From Labrenzia sp. R4_2 (lineage in GTDB: Bacteria; Pseudomonadota; Alphaproteobacteria; Rhizobiales; Stappiaceae), in contig NZ_JAGHRJ010000003.1 in assembly GCF_017743865.1 (NCBI RefSeq), positions 310,001 through 374,000 of the forward strand: a DNA stretch of 64,000 nucleotides. The letters are read 5' to 3'. The notes under the pieces are model-generated. The model saw only the letters and a list, made by a program, of their open reading frames with translations. It ran no database searches and was not told the origin of the DNA. Both the position numbers and the translations under genes were made by a program. Positions 54,121-63,351 of this stretch are shown here, in pieces. Numbering within the stretch: position 1 is the stretch's first letter; each line of letters starts with the position of its first letter.

Positions 54121-55374
54121 ATGACCACCAAAGCCCAAAACGACAACAGCCTGTTGGAAATCTTCAAGGCCGAACGCGTTCGCTTAGTCGCGAACAACCT
54201 TCTGGATCGCGCGCTCGCTGATGAACTGGATCATGTTAGCGTGGACATCAGCAAACTGGATCAAGCCTTGATCCAGGTTCTTGAAATCACCAAGCAGACC
54301 TATCCTGATTTCCAGATCCCGCCCTACGGCGTCTGGCGTTTGTTTGAAGCAGGGGGCGTTGATCGGTGGAGCACACTTGCGTCGGCGCGCAACTTTCAGT
54401 CAGCGGATGAGCTTCTTGCAGCGGCATCGGACTTGGCAATTCTCGCGGCCTACATGGATGTGCACACACCTCAGGGCTGGTTCTACGAAGACACGATGGC
54501 TGGAACCGAAGTCAAAGGCCGTGAGGCCGCGGCATTGGCGGTCATCAACATGTTCGCCGCAGGATCGTTTTCCTCCGATCCTGTCGATCCTTTCCGAGTT
54601 GATGCAGACGCTTTGATCCGTCTTGAAATCGAAGAACTGGCCAACGGACTTCAGCTTAGCGCCGAGCAGGAAGGTGATTTCTTTAAACTCCTCCAGCGCC
54701 ACTTGAAGCGGTTTGGCGAAGCGCTGGCCTTGCGTCCCGATCTCTTTGGCGAAGGTCAATCCACGCGTCCTGGAAACCTCGTTGTAAAAATTGGCAGCGA
54801 AGGCTGGGGGGCGGTTGACGCCGCTGTTCTGCTGGATCGTTTGTTGCAAAGCCTTGCTCCGTTGTGGGAGGGCGGCGCCGCCGAGGGCGACGTCTCGTTT
54901 GGAGACAGTTTTGCGCATCCTGTGAAGGCCAATCCCGCAAATCAGGATATTGTGCCCTTTCATCTGACCGCCCAAAGAATGGTCTATTCCCTTGTGGAGC
55001 CGCTGGCCTGGGCCGGATATGAGGTGGATGAGCTTGATACGCTGACAGGACCGGGCGAGGCAGAACACACCGGATTATTCGTGAGCACCGGTGTTCTCAG
55101 TATGAAATCCGAAACTGACGACGTGTCTGATGATCAGGCATTGGACCGGCAGACGGAACTACGCGCTGTCACGATTGCGTTGACGGACAAACTCGCGGCC
55201 ATGCTGCGCAAGGAGCTGGATGTTGAGCAAGAACAATTGCCGTTGTCCTGCATTCTGGAAGGGGGAACCAGCCGGGCTGGAGCCGCGATAATCTCCGAAA
55301 ACCGGGAATTGCGGGAAAAACTGGAAAAAATGATGAACCCGGGCTCTATTTTTTGGTTGCCGTTCGGGGCATAG
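54121..55374 (+). CDS. DUF1688 protein, Urc4/Urg3-like
   Basis: 417 aa with the hallmarks of DUF1688: [14 protein letters not shown] (residues 70-83), [32 protein letters not shown] and [20 protein letters not shown] near the end. The family includes fungal Urc4, needed for the URC uracil-degradation route, in which URC1 (GTP cyclohydrolase II-like) and a uracil phosphoribosyltransferase also act. Here upp is 68 bp downstream, but URC1 is not in the window. Its reaction is not settled. Starts 12 bp after the deaminase stop, so part of the same unit. Confidence 0.88.
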   Translation: MTTKAQNDNSLLEIFKAERVRLVANNLLDRALADELDHVSVDISKLDQALIQVLEITKQTYPDFQIPPYGVWRLFEAGGVDRWSTLASARNFQSADELLAAASDLAILAAYMDVHTPQGWFYEDTMAGTEVKGREAAALAVINMFAAGSFSSDPVDPFRVDADALIRLEIEELANGLQLSAEQEGDFFKLLQRHLKRFGEALALRPDLFGEGQSTRPGNLVVKIGSEGWGAVDAAVLLDRLLQSLAPLWEGGAAEGDVSFGDSFAHPVKANPANQDIVPFHLTAQRMVYSLVEPLAWAGYEVDELDTLTGPGEAEHTGLFVSTGVLSMKSETDDVSDDQALDRQTELRAVTIALTDKLAAMLRKELDVEQEQLPLSCILEGGTSRAGAAIISENRELREKLEKMMNPGSIFWLPFGA

Positions 55375-55441
55375 GTCCACAACATCAAACAAACGGAAGA
55401 CCGCCCGCTATCGGATGCGGCCCACACAAAGAGAGGCAGAT

Positions 55442-56071
55442 ATGTCCGGAGCAAATGTCATCAGCCATCCGCTGGTCCAGCACAAACTCACCATCATGCG
55501 CGACAAGGGAACGTCAACTCAGGGGTTCCGGCGTCTATTGCGCGAGATTTCGACGCTGCTGTGTTACGAAGTGACCCGCGATCTTCCGCTGGTTCGCCAG
55601 ACCATCGAAACGCCGCTTGCCGAAATGCAGGCACCGTCACTGGCGGGCAAGAAGCTTGTATTTGCATCCGTCCTGCGCGCCGGTAATGGTCTCTTGGAAG
55701 GTATGCTTGACCTCGTGCCGTCTGCACGCGTCGCCCACGTCGGCCTTTATCGTGATCCGGAAACTCTTGAGCCGGTCGAATACTATTTCAAGGCTCCAGA
55801 AGATCTGAACGAACGTCTCGTTATTGTTGTCGACCCAATGCTGGCGACCGGAAACTCGGCCATCGCAGCTGTCGATAAACTGAAAGAACGCGGCGCAAAC
55901 AACATCCGGTTCCTGTGCCTGCTGGCATCTCCTGAAGGTGTGGCGAAATTCAACGAGAAACAGCCAGATGTGCCGATCTATACAGCTTCCATTGATGAGA
56001 AGCTCAACGAAAAGGGCTACATCGTGCCAGGTCTTGGAGACGCTGGTGACCGGATGTACGGCACCAAATAA
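55442..56071 (+). CDS. upp: Uracil phosphoribosyltransferase
   Basis: 209 aa from the ATG at 55442 (GAGGCAGAT site); a start nine codons earlier lacks a site. PRPP-binding motif [18 protein letters not shown] and the uracil-site segment [16 protein letters not shown] are typical. It makes UMP from uracil and PRPP, and in the URC pathway UPRT is the paired enzyme of Urc4. Last gene of the unit, followed by a terminator. Confidence 0.96.
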   Translation: MSGANVISHPLVQHKLTIMRDKGTSTQGFRRLLREISTLLCYEVTRDLPLVRQTIETPLAEMQAPSLAGKKLVFASVLRAGNGLLEGMLDLVPSARVAHVGLYRDPETLEPVEYYFKAPEDLNERLVIVVDPMLATGNSAIAAVDKLKERGANNIRFLCLLASPEGVAKFNEKQPDVPIYTASIDEKLNEKGYIVPGLGDAGDRMYGTK

Positions 56072-56092
56072 ATCTGACGGCTTTTTGTCTTT

Positions 56093-56124
56093 AAACGCGG
56101 TGCCAAATGGCGCCGCGTTTTTCT
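56093..56124 (+). terminator. Terminator of the nucleoside operon
   Basis: AAACGCGGtGCC-AAAT-GGCgCCGCGTTTTTCTTTT. An 8-9 bp stem with one mismatch and a T-rich tail, 22 bp after the upp stop. Marks the end of the long operon. Confidence 0.85.
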
Positions 56125-56237
56125 TTTGTGTCAGCCGTATTGGACCGATGTTCGGGTGTCTAAATTGAACCCAGAACGCTTTACGGTGCGATAAGGTTGT
56201 TGTGATAGCGCTAGGCTTCCGGCAAACGAGGCGGCCC

Positions 56238-56741
56238 ATGTATCGTTTTCTAATCGTCCTGGTTTTGTGCGCAGCAATTGCGCCTATCGTCCCGTTATGG
56301 GTTGAACATCAAAACAACCAGACAAGTGAGACTGCAGCTGCAACATCAAATGCCCCTTTAGAGACCGGTGAACGCCGGCATCGGATATCGGCAAACCGAA
56401 GCGGTCAGTTTGTGGCAGACGTTCATCTGAACGGTCAGATGCATGAAATGCTGGTCGATACGGGCGCGTCTGCGACGGTTCTGCCGGTTTCAGTCGCGCG
56501 GACTGTGGGTATTTTCCCGGCAAACGACGATTTCAAACTTCGGGTCAGTACCGCCAACGGAACCACCTATGGCGCCCGGGCTATCATAGACCGGCTGCAG
56601 ATCGGCCGGATCAATTTGAGAAACATTGAGGCATTGGTGTTGCAAGACAGCAGTCTGTCGATCCCGCTACTTGGCATGACGGCTCTCAACAAGCTGGACC
56701 GGTTTGACATTTCAAACGGCACCCTAGTACTGATCCAGTAG
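56238..56741 (+). CDS. Retropepsin-like aspartic protease (clan AA, TIGR02281 type)
   Basis: 167 aa from the ATG at 56238 (GAGGCGG upstream). An N-terminal membrane anchor (residues 4-20, LIVLVLCAAIAPIVPLW) is followed by a single-lobed retropepsin domain with active-site DTGAS (VDTGASATVLP) and the LLGMTALNKLDRFDI segment near the end. Likely works as a dimer in the periplasm. Substrate unknown; single gene with about 60 bp to the mutase. Confidence 0.9.
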   Translation: MYRFLIVLVLCAAIAPIVPLWVEHQNNQTSETAAATSNAPLETGERRHRISANRSGQFVADVHLNGQMHEMLVDTGASATVLPVSVARTVGIFPANDDFKLRVSTANGTTYGARAIIDRLQIGRINLRNIEALVLQDSSLSIPLLGMTALNKLDRFDISNGTLVLIQ

Positions 56742-56807
56742 ATTTGTCTTTGCTGTCACAATGGCCTCCTATACACCAATTAGATGCCAAAGCTTTTAGA
56801 GGACTTC

Positions 56808-58307
56808 ATGTTTCCGAAGCCAAGACCTGCCCTTACACCGAACACCTATGAATATGAAACGTTGCCGCTTGTGAAGCCAACGGGCTTCCGCGAGTACGAC
56901 GCGCGTTGGCTGTTCGAAAAAGAAATCAACCTGATGGGAATGCAGGCGCTCGGTATGGGCATCGGCACGCTCATTCATGAACGCGGCGTGCGGCCCGATA
57001 TCGTCGTTGGGCATGATTTCAGGGGCTACTCCGCATCGATCAAGATGGCTGTGATAAACGGACTTCTGGCAGCGGGCGTGAATGTTCACGACATTGGTTT
57101 GGCTTTGTCGCCAATGGCCTATTTCGCGCAGTTTGCACTCGATGTTCCGGCCGTTGCAATGATCACGGCGTCCCACAACGACAATGGCTGGACCGGCGTG
57201 AAAATGGGGATCGACCGCCCGCTCACCTTCGGTCCAGACGAGATGGGACGGCTCAAGGAAATCGTTTTGGATGCGGCCTTTGATTTGAAAGGTGGCGGCA
57301 ACTATCGCTTCGTCGACGGCTTTGCAGATGTTTACTTCAAGGAGCTGACAGACCGCGCAAAATTGAAAAAACCGATCAAGGTAGTTGCAGCTTGTGGCAA
57401 CGGCACAGCCGGTGCCTTTGCGCCAAAAATCCTCGAAGCGCTCGGCGCGGAGGTCATTCCGCTTGATGCCGAGCTCGACCACACGTTCCCACGCTACAAT
57501 CCGAACCCGGAAGATATGAAAATGCTTCATGCTCTCCGGGACAAGGTTCTGGAAGTTGGCGCGGATGTCGGTCTCGGGTTTGACGGAGACGGAGACCGTT
57601 GCGGCGTTGTCGACAATGAGGGCGAAGAGATCTTCGCCGACAAGGTCGGTGTCATGCTGGCCCGCGATATCTCGGCATTGCACCCGAACAGCCAGTTCGT
57701 TGTCGACGTGAAGTCCACTGGTCTGTTCAACACAGATCCCGTGCTTCAGGCCAACGGCGCCAAGACCGACTATTTCAAGACTGGTCACTCCTACATCAAG
57801 CGCCGGGTGACCGAGCTGGACGCAATCGTCGGCTTTGAGAAGTCGGGACACTATTTCTTCAACAAGCCCATCGGCCGCGGTTATGATGATGGCCTGGTGT
57901 CCGCAATCGCCATTCTCGACATGCTCGATCGCAACCCGGACAAGTCCATGGCAGACCTGCGCAGGGATTTGCCCAAAACCTGGGGCTCGCCGACCATGTC
58001 ACCGAAATGTGCTGACGAAGTAAAATACGATGTCGTTGACCGGGTTGTCGCCCGGTTCAAGGAAATGCATGGCGCTGGCGAGAAAATTGCTGGGCAATCC
58101 ATTACCGATCTGATCACAGTCAACGGTATCCGCGTTGTCAGCGAAGACGGCACCTGGGGCCTCGTTCGGGCCTCTTCGAACAAGCCGGAGCTTGTCGTTG
58201 TGGTCGAAAGTCCGGCTTCGGAAGCGCGGCTTCATGAAATGTTCAAGGCTGTTGATGCGGTTCTGCGGGAAAATCCCGAGGTTGGTGAGTACAATCAGAC
58301 GCTCTAA
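56808..58307 (+). CDS. Phosphomannomutase/phosphoglucomutase
   Basis: 499 aa from the ATG at 56808 with AGAGGA six bases upstream; the ATG at 56784 lacks a site. Alpha-D-phosphohexomutase motifs: catalytic Ser in TASHNDNGWTG, metal loop FDGDGDRCG, sugar-binding GFEKSGHYFFN, and phosphate loop VRASSNKPEL. Interconverts mannose or glucose 1- and 6-phosphates for sugar nucleotide and polysaccharide synthesis. Followed by a strong terminator. Confidence 0.95.
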   Translation: MFPKPRPALTPNTYEYETLPLVKPTGFREYDARWLFEKEINLMGMQALGMGIGTLIHERGVRPDIVVGHDFRGYSASIKMAVINGLLAAGVNVHDIGLALSPMAYFAQFALDVPAVAMITASHNDNGWTGVKMGIDRPLTFGPDEMGRLKEIVLDAAFDLKGGGNYRFVDGFADVYFKELTDRAKLKKPIKVVAACGNGTAGAFAPKILEALGAEVIPLDAELDHTFPRYNPNPEDMKMLHALRDKVLEVGADVGLGFDGDGDRCGVVDNEGEEIFADKVGVMLARDISALHPNSQFVVDVKSTGLFNTDPVLQANGAKTDYFKTGHSYIKRRVTELDAIVGFEKSGHYFFNKPIGRGYDDGLVSAIAILDMLDRNPDKSMADLRRDLPKTWGSPTMSPKCADEVKYDVVDRVVARFKEMHGAGEKIAGQSITDLITVNGIRVVSEDGTWGLVRASSNKPELVVVVESPASEARLHEMFKAVDAVLRENPEVGEYNQTL

Positions 58308-58326
58308 AGTCTTGACGTGGTTTGAG

Positions 58327-58357
58327 AAAGGCGGCGAAATCCTCGCCGCCTTTTTTG
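58327..58357 (+). terminator. Terminator after the phosphohexomutase
   Basis: AAAGGCGGCGA-aatcc-TCGCCGCCTTTTTT: a 9-bp perfect stem, 5-base loop and T run, 20 bp after the stop. The epimerase ribosome-binding site begins only about 10 bp later. Confidence 0.87.
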
Positions 58358-58379
58358 TTTTTCTCCAGGAGTTTTCTTA

Positions 58380-59375
58380 ATGATCCAGGAATTCGGTGTT
58401 CTTCCGGAGGGCACTCCCGTCGAGGAGATCACCTTGAAGAAGGGCGAGCTTGAAGCATCGGTACTAACCTTCGGCGCTATCATCCGGGATCTGAAATTCG
58501 CAGGTCAATCAGTCGTCTTGGGTTTCGACAATTTGCAGGACTATCTGGATCACTCACCGTATTTCGGCGCAATCGTCGGCCGGTGTGCGAACCGGATTGC
58601 AAATGGCAAGTTAGAGATCGACGGGCGTGCGTATCAGTTGAATCAGAATGACAACGGCCATCATCTCCATGGAGGCACTCAAGGGTTCTCGCGGCGAAAC
58701 TGGCAGATTGAGCAAAGCGACAAAGCGAGCGTGTTGCTCAAACTCGTGTCAGAGGACGGCGATATGGGCTATCCGGGACGTGTTGAGGTGCTGGTCCGGT
58801 ATACTCTGACAGGCGCAGGTGCGGTGCGGGTGAAGATGTCAGCAGCGACTGACCAGACCACTCCGGTCAACCTGGCGCAACACAGTTATTTCAATCTCGA
58901 CGGCAGCGATACGATCCTGGATCACCAACTAGAGATCGCCGCAGAAACTTATGTCCCCGTTAATGATCATCTGATTCCAATTGGGGAGATCCGGAGTGTT
59001 GCCTGGACGCCCTATGATTTTCAGGATGGCCGGCGGCTGCGCCGAAAATCGGGAGAAGAGGCGGTGATCTATGATCACAATTTCTGCCTGTCAGATGCAC
59101 CGAGAGATGCTGTCGAGTTTGCTGCAGCACTGGAAGATAAAAGCGGTGACCGACGGATGGAAGTCTGGACAACTGAACCCGGGCTGCAGCTCTACGACGG
59201 CGGAAAGATCGATGTGCCGGTGCCTGGACTTGCCGGGAAAAACTACGGTGCTCATGCAGGCTTGTGCCTGGAAGCACAACGTTGGCCAGATAGCGTCAAT
59301 CAGAAGACGTTCACGGATGTGTTTCTGAAACCCGGTGCCAGCTATAACCAGGTAACGGAATTCCGTTTCTCTTAA
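58380..59375 (+). CDS. galM: Aldose 1-epimerase
   Basis: 331 aa, galactose mutarotase family. Key residues sit in GRCANRIANGKLEIDG, HHLHGGTQGFSRRNW (catalytic His), NLAQHSYFNLDG (second His) and the Glu of CLEAQRWPDSVNQ. It interconverts alpha- and beta-anomers of aldoses. No signal peptide. Own Shine-Dalgarno AGGAG at nine bases. Likely transcribed alone given the upstream terminator. Confidence 0.94.
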   Translation: MIQEFGVLPEGTPVEEITLKKGELEASVLTFGAIIRDLKFAGQSVVLGFDNLQDYLDHSPYFGAIVGRCANRIANGKLEIDGRAYQLNQNDNGHHLHGGTQGFSRRNWQIEQSDKASVLLKLVSEDGDMGYPGRVEVLVRYTLTGAGAVRVKMSAATDQTTPVNLAQHSYFNLDGSDTILDHQLEIAAETYVPVNDHLIPIGEIRSVAWTPYDFQDGRRLRRKSGEEAVIYDHNFCLSDAPRDAVEFAAALEDKSGDRRMEVWTTEPGLQLYDGGKIDVPVPGLAGKNYGAHAGLCLEAQRWPDSVNQKTFTDVFLKPGASYNQVTEFRFS

Positions 59376-59429
59376 GATCGTTTAGAGTATTCTTCGACAA
59401 AGTGATTTCACCGGGACGGGGGCCAAATT

Positions 59430-60458
59430 GTGAAGACGGTTTTTTCAGCGACCCAGCTAGCCCACGCACCGGCGCAAGAAATTTCAGACGGTAAGCTCCA
59501 GCCCGCTGTCGAAATTCCGAGCAGGGCGGAAATCGTCTTGTCGACGGTGAAAGACCGCAAAGTCGGTGACGTCATCCCACCATTGGAGTTTCCGATCCGA
59601 CCGCTTCACCGGGTGCACTCCGAGGAATATGTATCCTTCCTTGAGCGGTTCTGGTCGCTGTGGACAGCCAGTGGCCGCGATGCGGAAGCCTTTCCCTTCG
59701 TCTGGCCAATCAGAAGCCTTCGGCAGGACACAAAGGTCGAACACATCGACGGACTGCTAGGGCGCTACTCCATGGATGCCGGCACACCGCTTGGTGAGCA
59801 TACCTACAGGGCCGCGCGGGCCTCAGCAGATACCGCGTTGACGGCTGCCAAACTCGTGCTCGACGGGGAAAAGTCTGTTTTCGCACTTTGCCGCCCCCCG
59901 GGACACCACGCCGGGCACGATTTTTTCGGCGGGTATTGTTTCTTCAACAATGCCGCAGTCGCCGCGCAATACCTTCGGGATTATGGTCTTCACCGCGTCG
60001 CAATTCTGGATGTCGACTATCACCACGGGAACGGCACGCAAGCGCTGTTTTATGATCGGCCCGACGTTCTCTTCCTGTCTCTTCACGCTGATCCGAAGGA
60101 CGAATACCCTTATTTTCTGGGCTATGCGGACGAAACCGGTGAACATGCCGGAACCGGTTTTACCCGCAACTGGCCGTTGCCCCTTGGAACAGACTGGGAA
60201 GCATATTCGCCGGCGCTCGACGAGGCGTGCCGCTGGCTTCTCGTTTACAAGCCGGAGGCAATGATTGTTTCGCTCGGATTGGATTGCTTCGAGCGGGATC
60301 CGATCTCCGGGTTCAAGTTCAATTCCGAAGATTTTGTGAGGTTGGGGCAACGTCTTGCGCGCGTTGGCGTGCCGACCATCTTCATCCTGGAAGGCGGCTA
60401 CGCCGTCGATGCGCTTGGGACCAACTGCGTGAATGTCCTTGAGGGTTTTTCCGGTTAG
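59430..60458 (+). CDS. Histone-deacetylase-family protein, acetylpolyamine amidohydrolase-like
   Basis: 342 aa from a GTG at 59430. The arginase/deacetylase fold is clear: PPGHHAGHDFFGGYCFFNNAA (catalytic HH), zinc ligands in DVDYHHGNGTQ and SLGLDCFERDP, and a C-terminal FILEGGYAVDALGTN. The N-terminal insertion before the fold (residues 1-85) is like acetylpolyamine amidohydrolases, so acetylated polyamines or acetyl-lysine-like compounds are probable substrates. Converges with the HAD gene. Confidence 0.9.
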   Translation: MKTVFSATQLAHAPAQEISDGKLQPAVEIPSRAEIVLSTVKDRKVGDVIPPLEFPIRPLHRVHSEEYVSFLERFWSLWTASGRDAEAFPFVWPIRSLRQDTKVEHIDGLLGRYSMDAGTPLGEHTYRAARASADTALTAAKLVLDGEKSVFALCRPPGHHAGHDFFGGYCFFNNAAVAAQYLRDYGLHRVAILDVDYHHGNGTQALFYDRPDVLFLSLHADPKDEYPYFLGYADETGEHAGTGFTRNWPLPLGTDWEAYSPALDEACRWLLVYKPEAMIVSLGLDCFERDPISGFKFNSEDFVRLGQRLARVGVPTIFILEGGYAVDALGTNCVNVLEGFSG

Positions 60459-60473
60459 CCATGCGGCTCGGAT

Positions 60474-61094
60474 TCACCGCGTGATCAAGTTGAGCGCAGC
60501 CAGCTCACGTTCCAAACCCGCTGCGTTTTCAAAATGATGCGCAGTCATTCCCAATCGCCGTGCGGTTTCAACATTCGGGAGTGAGTCATCAATGAAGAGG
60601 CAGCGTTCGGGGGCGAGATCATTGCGATCGATTAGGATCTGGTAGATCCGCACATCCGGCTTAAGCATGCGCTCTTCCGCTGAGACCACGATGTCCAGAA
60701 AGCTGGTTTTCAGAAATGGAAACCTGTCTTGCGCTTCGACGAATTTCTCCGAAGAGAAGTTTGTGATCGCATAAAGCGGTGTTTTGTTCGCTTTAAGTTC
60801 GGAGAGAAGAACCTCTGTTCCCGGGACCGGGCCAGGAACCATTTCATGCCAACGGTCTGAGTAGGCCCGTATCAACGCCGTCTTCTCGGGAAACTCCCTT
60901 GATAAAACCTCTACGGCTTCCGTCCAGGTCCGTCCAAGGTCTTGTTGAACATTCCAGTCAAGAGTGCAGACTGTCGTCAGAAACTCATGCCGTTCGTCAT
61001 CGTTCGGTATAAGTTTGCGATAGAGATTTTCCGGATTCCATTCGATCAGGACATTTCCTATATCGAAGACGACGTTGGTAATCGTGCTGGCCAT
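60474..61094 (-). CDS. HAD-superfamily hydrolase, subfamily IA
   Basis: 206 aa. Motif I FDIGNVLIEWNPENLYR, motif II YAITNFSSEKF, motif III Lys in EERMLKPDVRIYQILI, and motif IV CLFIDDSLPNVETARRLGM. The DxGNV motif I is typical of the YihX-like branch, which dephosphorylates small sugar phosphates. Substrate unknown. Divergent from the PhnD-like gene. Confidence 0.91.
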   Translation of the reverse strand: MASTITNVVFDIGNVLIEWNPENLYRKLIPNDDERHEFLTTVCTLDWNVQQDLGRTWTEAVEVLSREFPEKTALIRAYSDRWHEMVPGPVPGTEVLLSELKANKTPLYAITNFSSEKFVEAQDRFPFLKTSFLDIVVSAEERMLKPDVRIYQILIDRNDLAPERCLFIDDSLPNVETARRLGMTAHHFENAAGLERELAALNLITR

Positions 61095-61165
61095 GAGAAC
61101 CTTTTAGGCAATGATTGGTCTGAGAACTATTCTTCAGTTTCTTCGGACAGCATTAGGGTAGATAT

Positions 61166-62098
61166 GTGACGGACATAAAACGGTTTTTTTTGTTTGTCGG
61201 GTTATGCTTGGTACTTGTTGTGCCAACGTCGGCTGTTGCGAATTCAGATCTCCCGGATCGTGTCCGGTTGGGCGTTGTTGTAGCAACGGAACAAACAGCA
61301 CGAGAGCGTATTGAACCCTTTCGCAGGGCACTGGAAGAGATCACCGATTTACCTGTCGACCTGTTCTTGATGCCGACTATGGCCGATGGCATCGAGGCTC
61401 TTGCAGCTGGGCGCATTGACTACATTCGTCTCTCACCCTCCGGGTATGCCGCATCTTTTGAGCTTTGCGAATGTGTCGAGCCATTAGCGACCGCCGGCCC
61501 GGATGATTTCCCGGCGCGTTTTTACGCCATCATGATCGCCAAGCGGGATGGTGAAACGGTTTCGCTGGAAAGTCTGAAGGATATGCGGCTCGGTGTCGGT
61601 GCAAAACATGCGGTCACAGGATACCGGGTGCCGTTGGTCAACCTGGCGGCAGACGGCATAAACGCCCGGGAGTATTTCCAGACGCTTGTTGAAGTCCGGG
61701 ACCCGGTCGAGGGCATTCGGGCCGTGTTGGATGGGCGTGTTCACGCAACGCTCGGATGGTCCTCGCTGGCCGGGGAGGCGAAGAACGGCTTCACTGCCGG
61801 TACGCTGAACGAATATTACGTTTCGGGCGGGAGCCAGTTTGAAGATCTGGACATCGTCTGGCGGTCAGCGCCCATTCCATATTCGGCGCATACTGTCCGC
61901 ACCGATTTGCCTGATGTCTTGAAGCGGGCCATCAGAGCCGGGCTCATGGATTTGCGGCGGGAAGATCCCGCAGCCTACCTCGCAATCGAACCGGATCTCC
62001 CGGGCGGTTTTGAACCTGTTGTTCATTCCGACTACCGGCCAGTGCTGCGCACCTTCGAGAAGCCATATGCGAAGGTCATCCAAGCCGACGCCAATTGA
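61166..62098 (+). CDS. PhnD-like phosphate/phosphonate ABC substrate-binding protein (orphan)
   Basis: 310 aa from the GTG at 61166 (AGGG upstream). Signal peptide FFLFVGLCLVLVVPTSAVA. The type 2 periplasmic binding fold follows (RLGVVVATEQTARERIEPFRRAL, ALAAGRIDYIRLSPSGYAASF, RDPVEGIRAVLDGRVHATLGWSSLAG). No permease or ATPase gene is adjacent, so it either works with a system elsewhere or as a sensor subunit. Ligand unknown. Confidence 0.88.
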   Translation: MTDIKRFFLFVGLCLVLVVPTSAVANSDLPDRVRLGVVVATEQTARERIEPFRRALEEITDLPVDLFLMPTMADGIEALAAGRIDYIRLSPSGYAASFELCECVEPLATAGPDDFPARFYAIMIAKRDGETVSLESLKDMRLGVGAKHAVTGYRVPLVNLAADGINAREYFQTLVEVRDPVEGIRAVLDGRVHATLGWSSLAGEAKNGFTAGTLNEYYVSGGSQFEDLDIVWRSAPIPYSAHTVRTDLPDVLKRAIRAGLMDLRREDPAAYLAIEPDLPGGFEPVVHSDYRPVLRTFEKPYAKVIQADAN

Positions 62099-62164
62099 CA
62101 ACACTAATAGGCGTGACGATGTCGACCTGAACCGGCCCAGTTGTCCAAAGAGACTGTGATGAGA

Positions 62165-63349
62165 TCAGGCCGGTACAGGACTGGTCGTGAGGAGAGCTTC
62201 CGTGTGCCGGCGGATCATTTCTTCCTCGTTTGTTGGGACAGCCAGCACAGTGACTTTAGAATTCTGTTTGGAAATGGGTCCGTCGCCGGCATTGTTCAGC
62301 GCAGGATCGATTTGAATGCCGAGCCACTCTTGATCTGCGCAGACGCGCTCGCGAATGAGCGCGGAGTTTTCGCCAATGCCCCCGGTAAAGACAAGTGTGT
62401 CGACACCACTGAGAACAGCTGCCATCGCACCAAGTTCACGGCGCACCCGGAAGACATAGTATTCGATCGCTTCCGCAGCCCTGGGATCGTCACTCTGGCT
62501 GAGTGCGCGCATGTCCTGGCTGATGCCAGACAGACCTTTCAGGCCGGACTTCTTGTAAAGAAGATCAGAAATCTCGTCTGGGCTCATGCCGTTTGTTGTC
62601 ATGAGATAGAGAATGACACCCGGGTCTAACTGACCGCATCTGGTACCCATCGGCAAGCCATCCAAAGCGGTGAACCCCATCGTCGATCCGATGCTCTGGC
62701 CTGCCCGGATGGCGCACATGGATGCACCGTTACCGAGATGTGCGACAATGACTTTTCCCTTGTATGCGTCTTGGGCGTTTTGCTTCAGGTATTCGCAGAT
62801 GTATTCGTAAGACAGCCCATGGAAACCGTATCGGCGAACCCCCTCGTTATAGAAGGAGCGGGGAAGGGCGAAGGTATCGTTGACCCATGGGTGTTTCCGG
62901 TGAAAAGCCGTATCGAAACAGGCCACCTGATCAGCTTCTGGAAAAGCTTCCTGGGCGGCTTCGATGCCAGCAAGATTGTGCGGCTGGTGAAGAGGCGCGA
63001 GAGGTTCCAATACCCTCAACTCTTGCATGACAACATCTGTTATCCGGATCGGAAGATCGTGTTTGGTCCCGCCGTGGACCACGCGATGCCCGACGGCCGC
63101 GACAGGTCGTCCTCCAAGCTCTTCATTCAATATCGGAAGCAGAGCCGCCAGGGCCGCTCCGTGAGAGCTGCCGTCGCTGGTGTCTAACGCTCTGTCAATC
63201 TGGCGTCCGGAAAGCGGGGCCACGAGGTTTAAGTGCGGTTCCGCACCAAGCCCTGAAATTTGTCCGACGACCTGTGCTGTCGGCCCGTCATAGAGTGAGA
63301 ATTTGATCGAAGACGACCCGGAATTCAGAACCAGAATGACCGGGGCCAT
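62165..63349 (-). CDS. ackA: Acetate kinase
   Basis: 394 aa, ASKHA fold. VLVLNSGSSSIKFSLYD (phosphate 1), GHRVVHGGTKHD, RRYGFHGLSYEYI, AHLGNGASMCAIRAGQSIGSTMGFTALDGLPMGTRCGQLDPG and FTGGIGENSALIRE mark the enzyme. Makes acetyl phosphate or ATP from acetate. Two bases downstream of the phosphate acetyltransferase stop, so the pair forms one acetate unit. Confidence 0.96.
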   Translation of the reverse strand: MAPVILVLNSGSSSIKFSLYDGPTAQVVGQISGLGAEPHLNLVAPLSGRQIDRALDTSDGSSHGAALAALLPILNEELGGRPVAAVGHRVVHGGTKHDLPIRITDVVMQELRVLEPLAPLHQPHNLAGIEAAQEAFPEADQVACFDTAFHRKHPWVNDTFALPRSFYNEGVRRYGFHGLSYEYICEYLKQNAQDAYKGKVIVAHLGNGASMCAIRAGQSIGSTMGFTALDGLPMGTRCGQLDPGVILYLMTTNGMSPDEISDLLYKKSGLKGLSGISQDMRALSQSDDPRAAEAIEYYVFRVRRELGAMAAVLSGVDTLVFTGGIGENSALIRERVCADQEWLGIQIDPALNNAGDGPISKQNSKVTVLAVPTNEEEMIRRHTEALLTTSPVPA

Positions 63350-63351
63350 GA

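Noticed and set aside
56796-57851. Open frame of 351 codons on the minus strand inside the phosphohexomutase gene
   Set aside because: Shadow of the mutase; its composition is complementary to the real frame and it has no motif.
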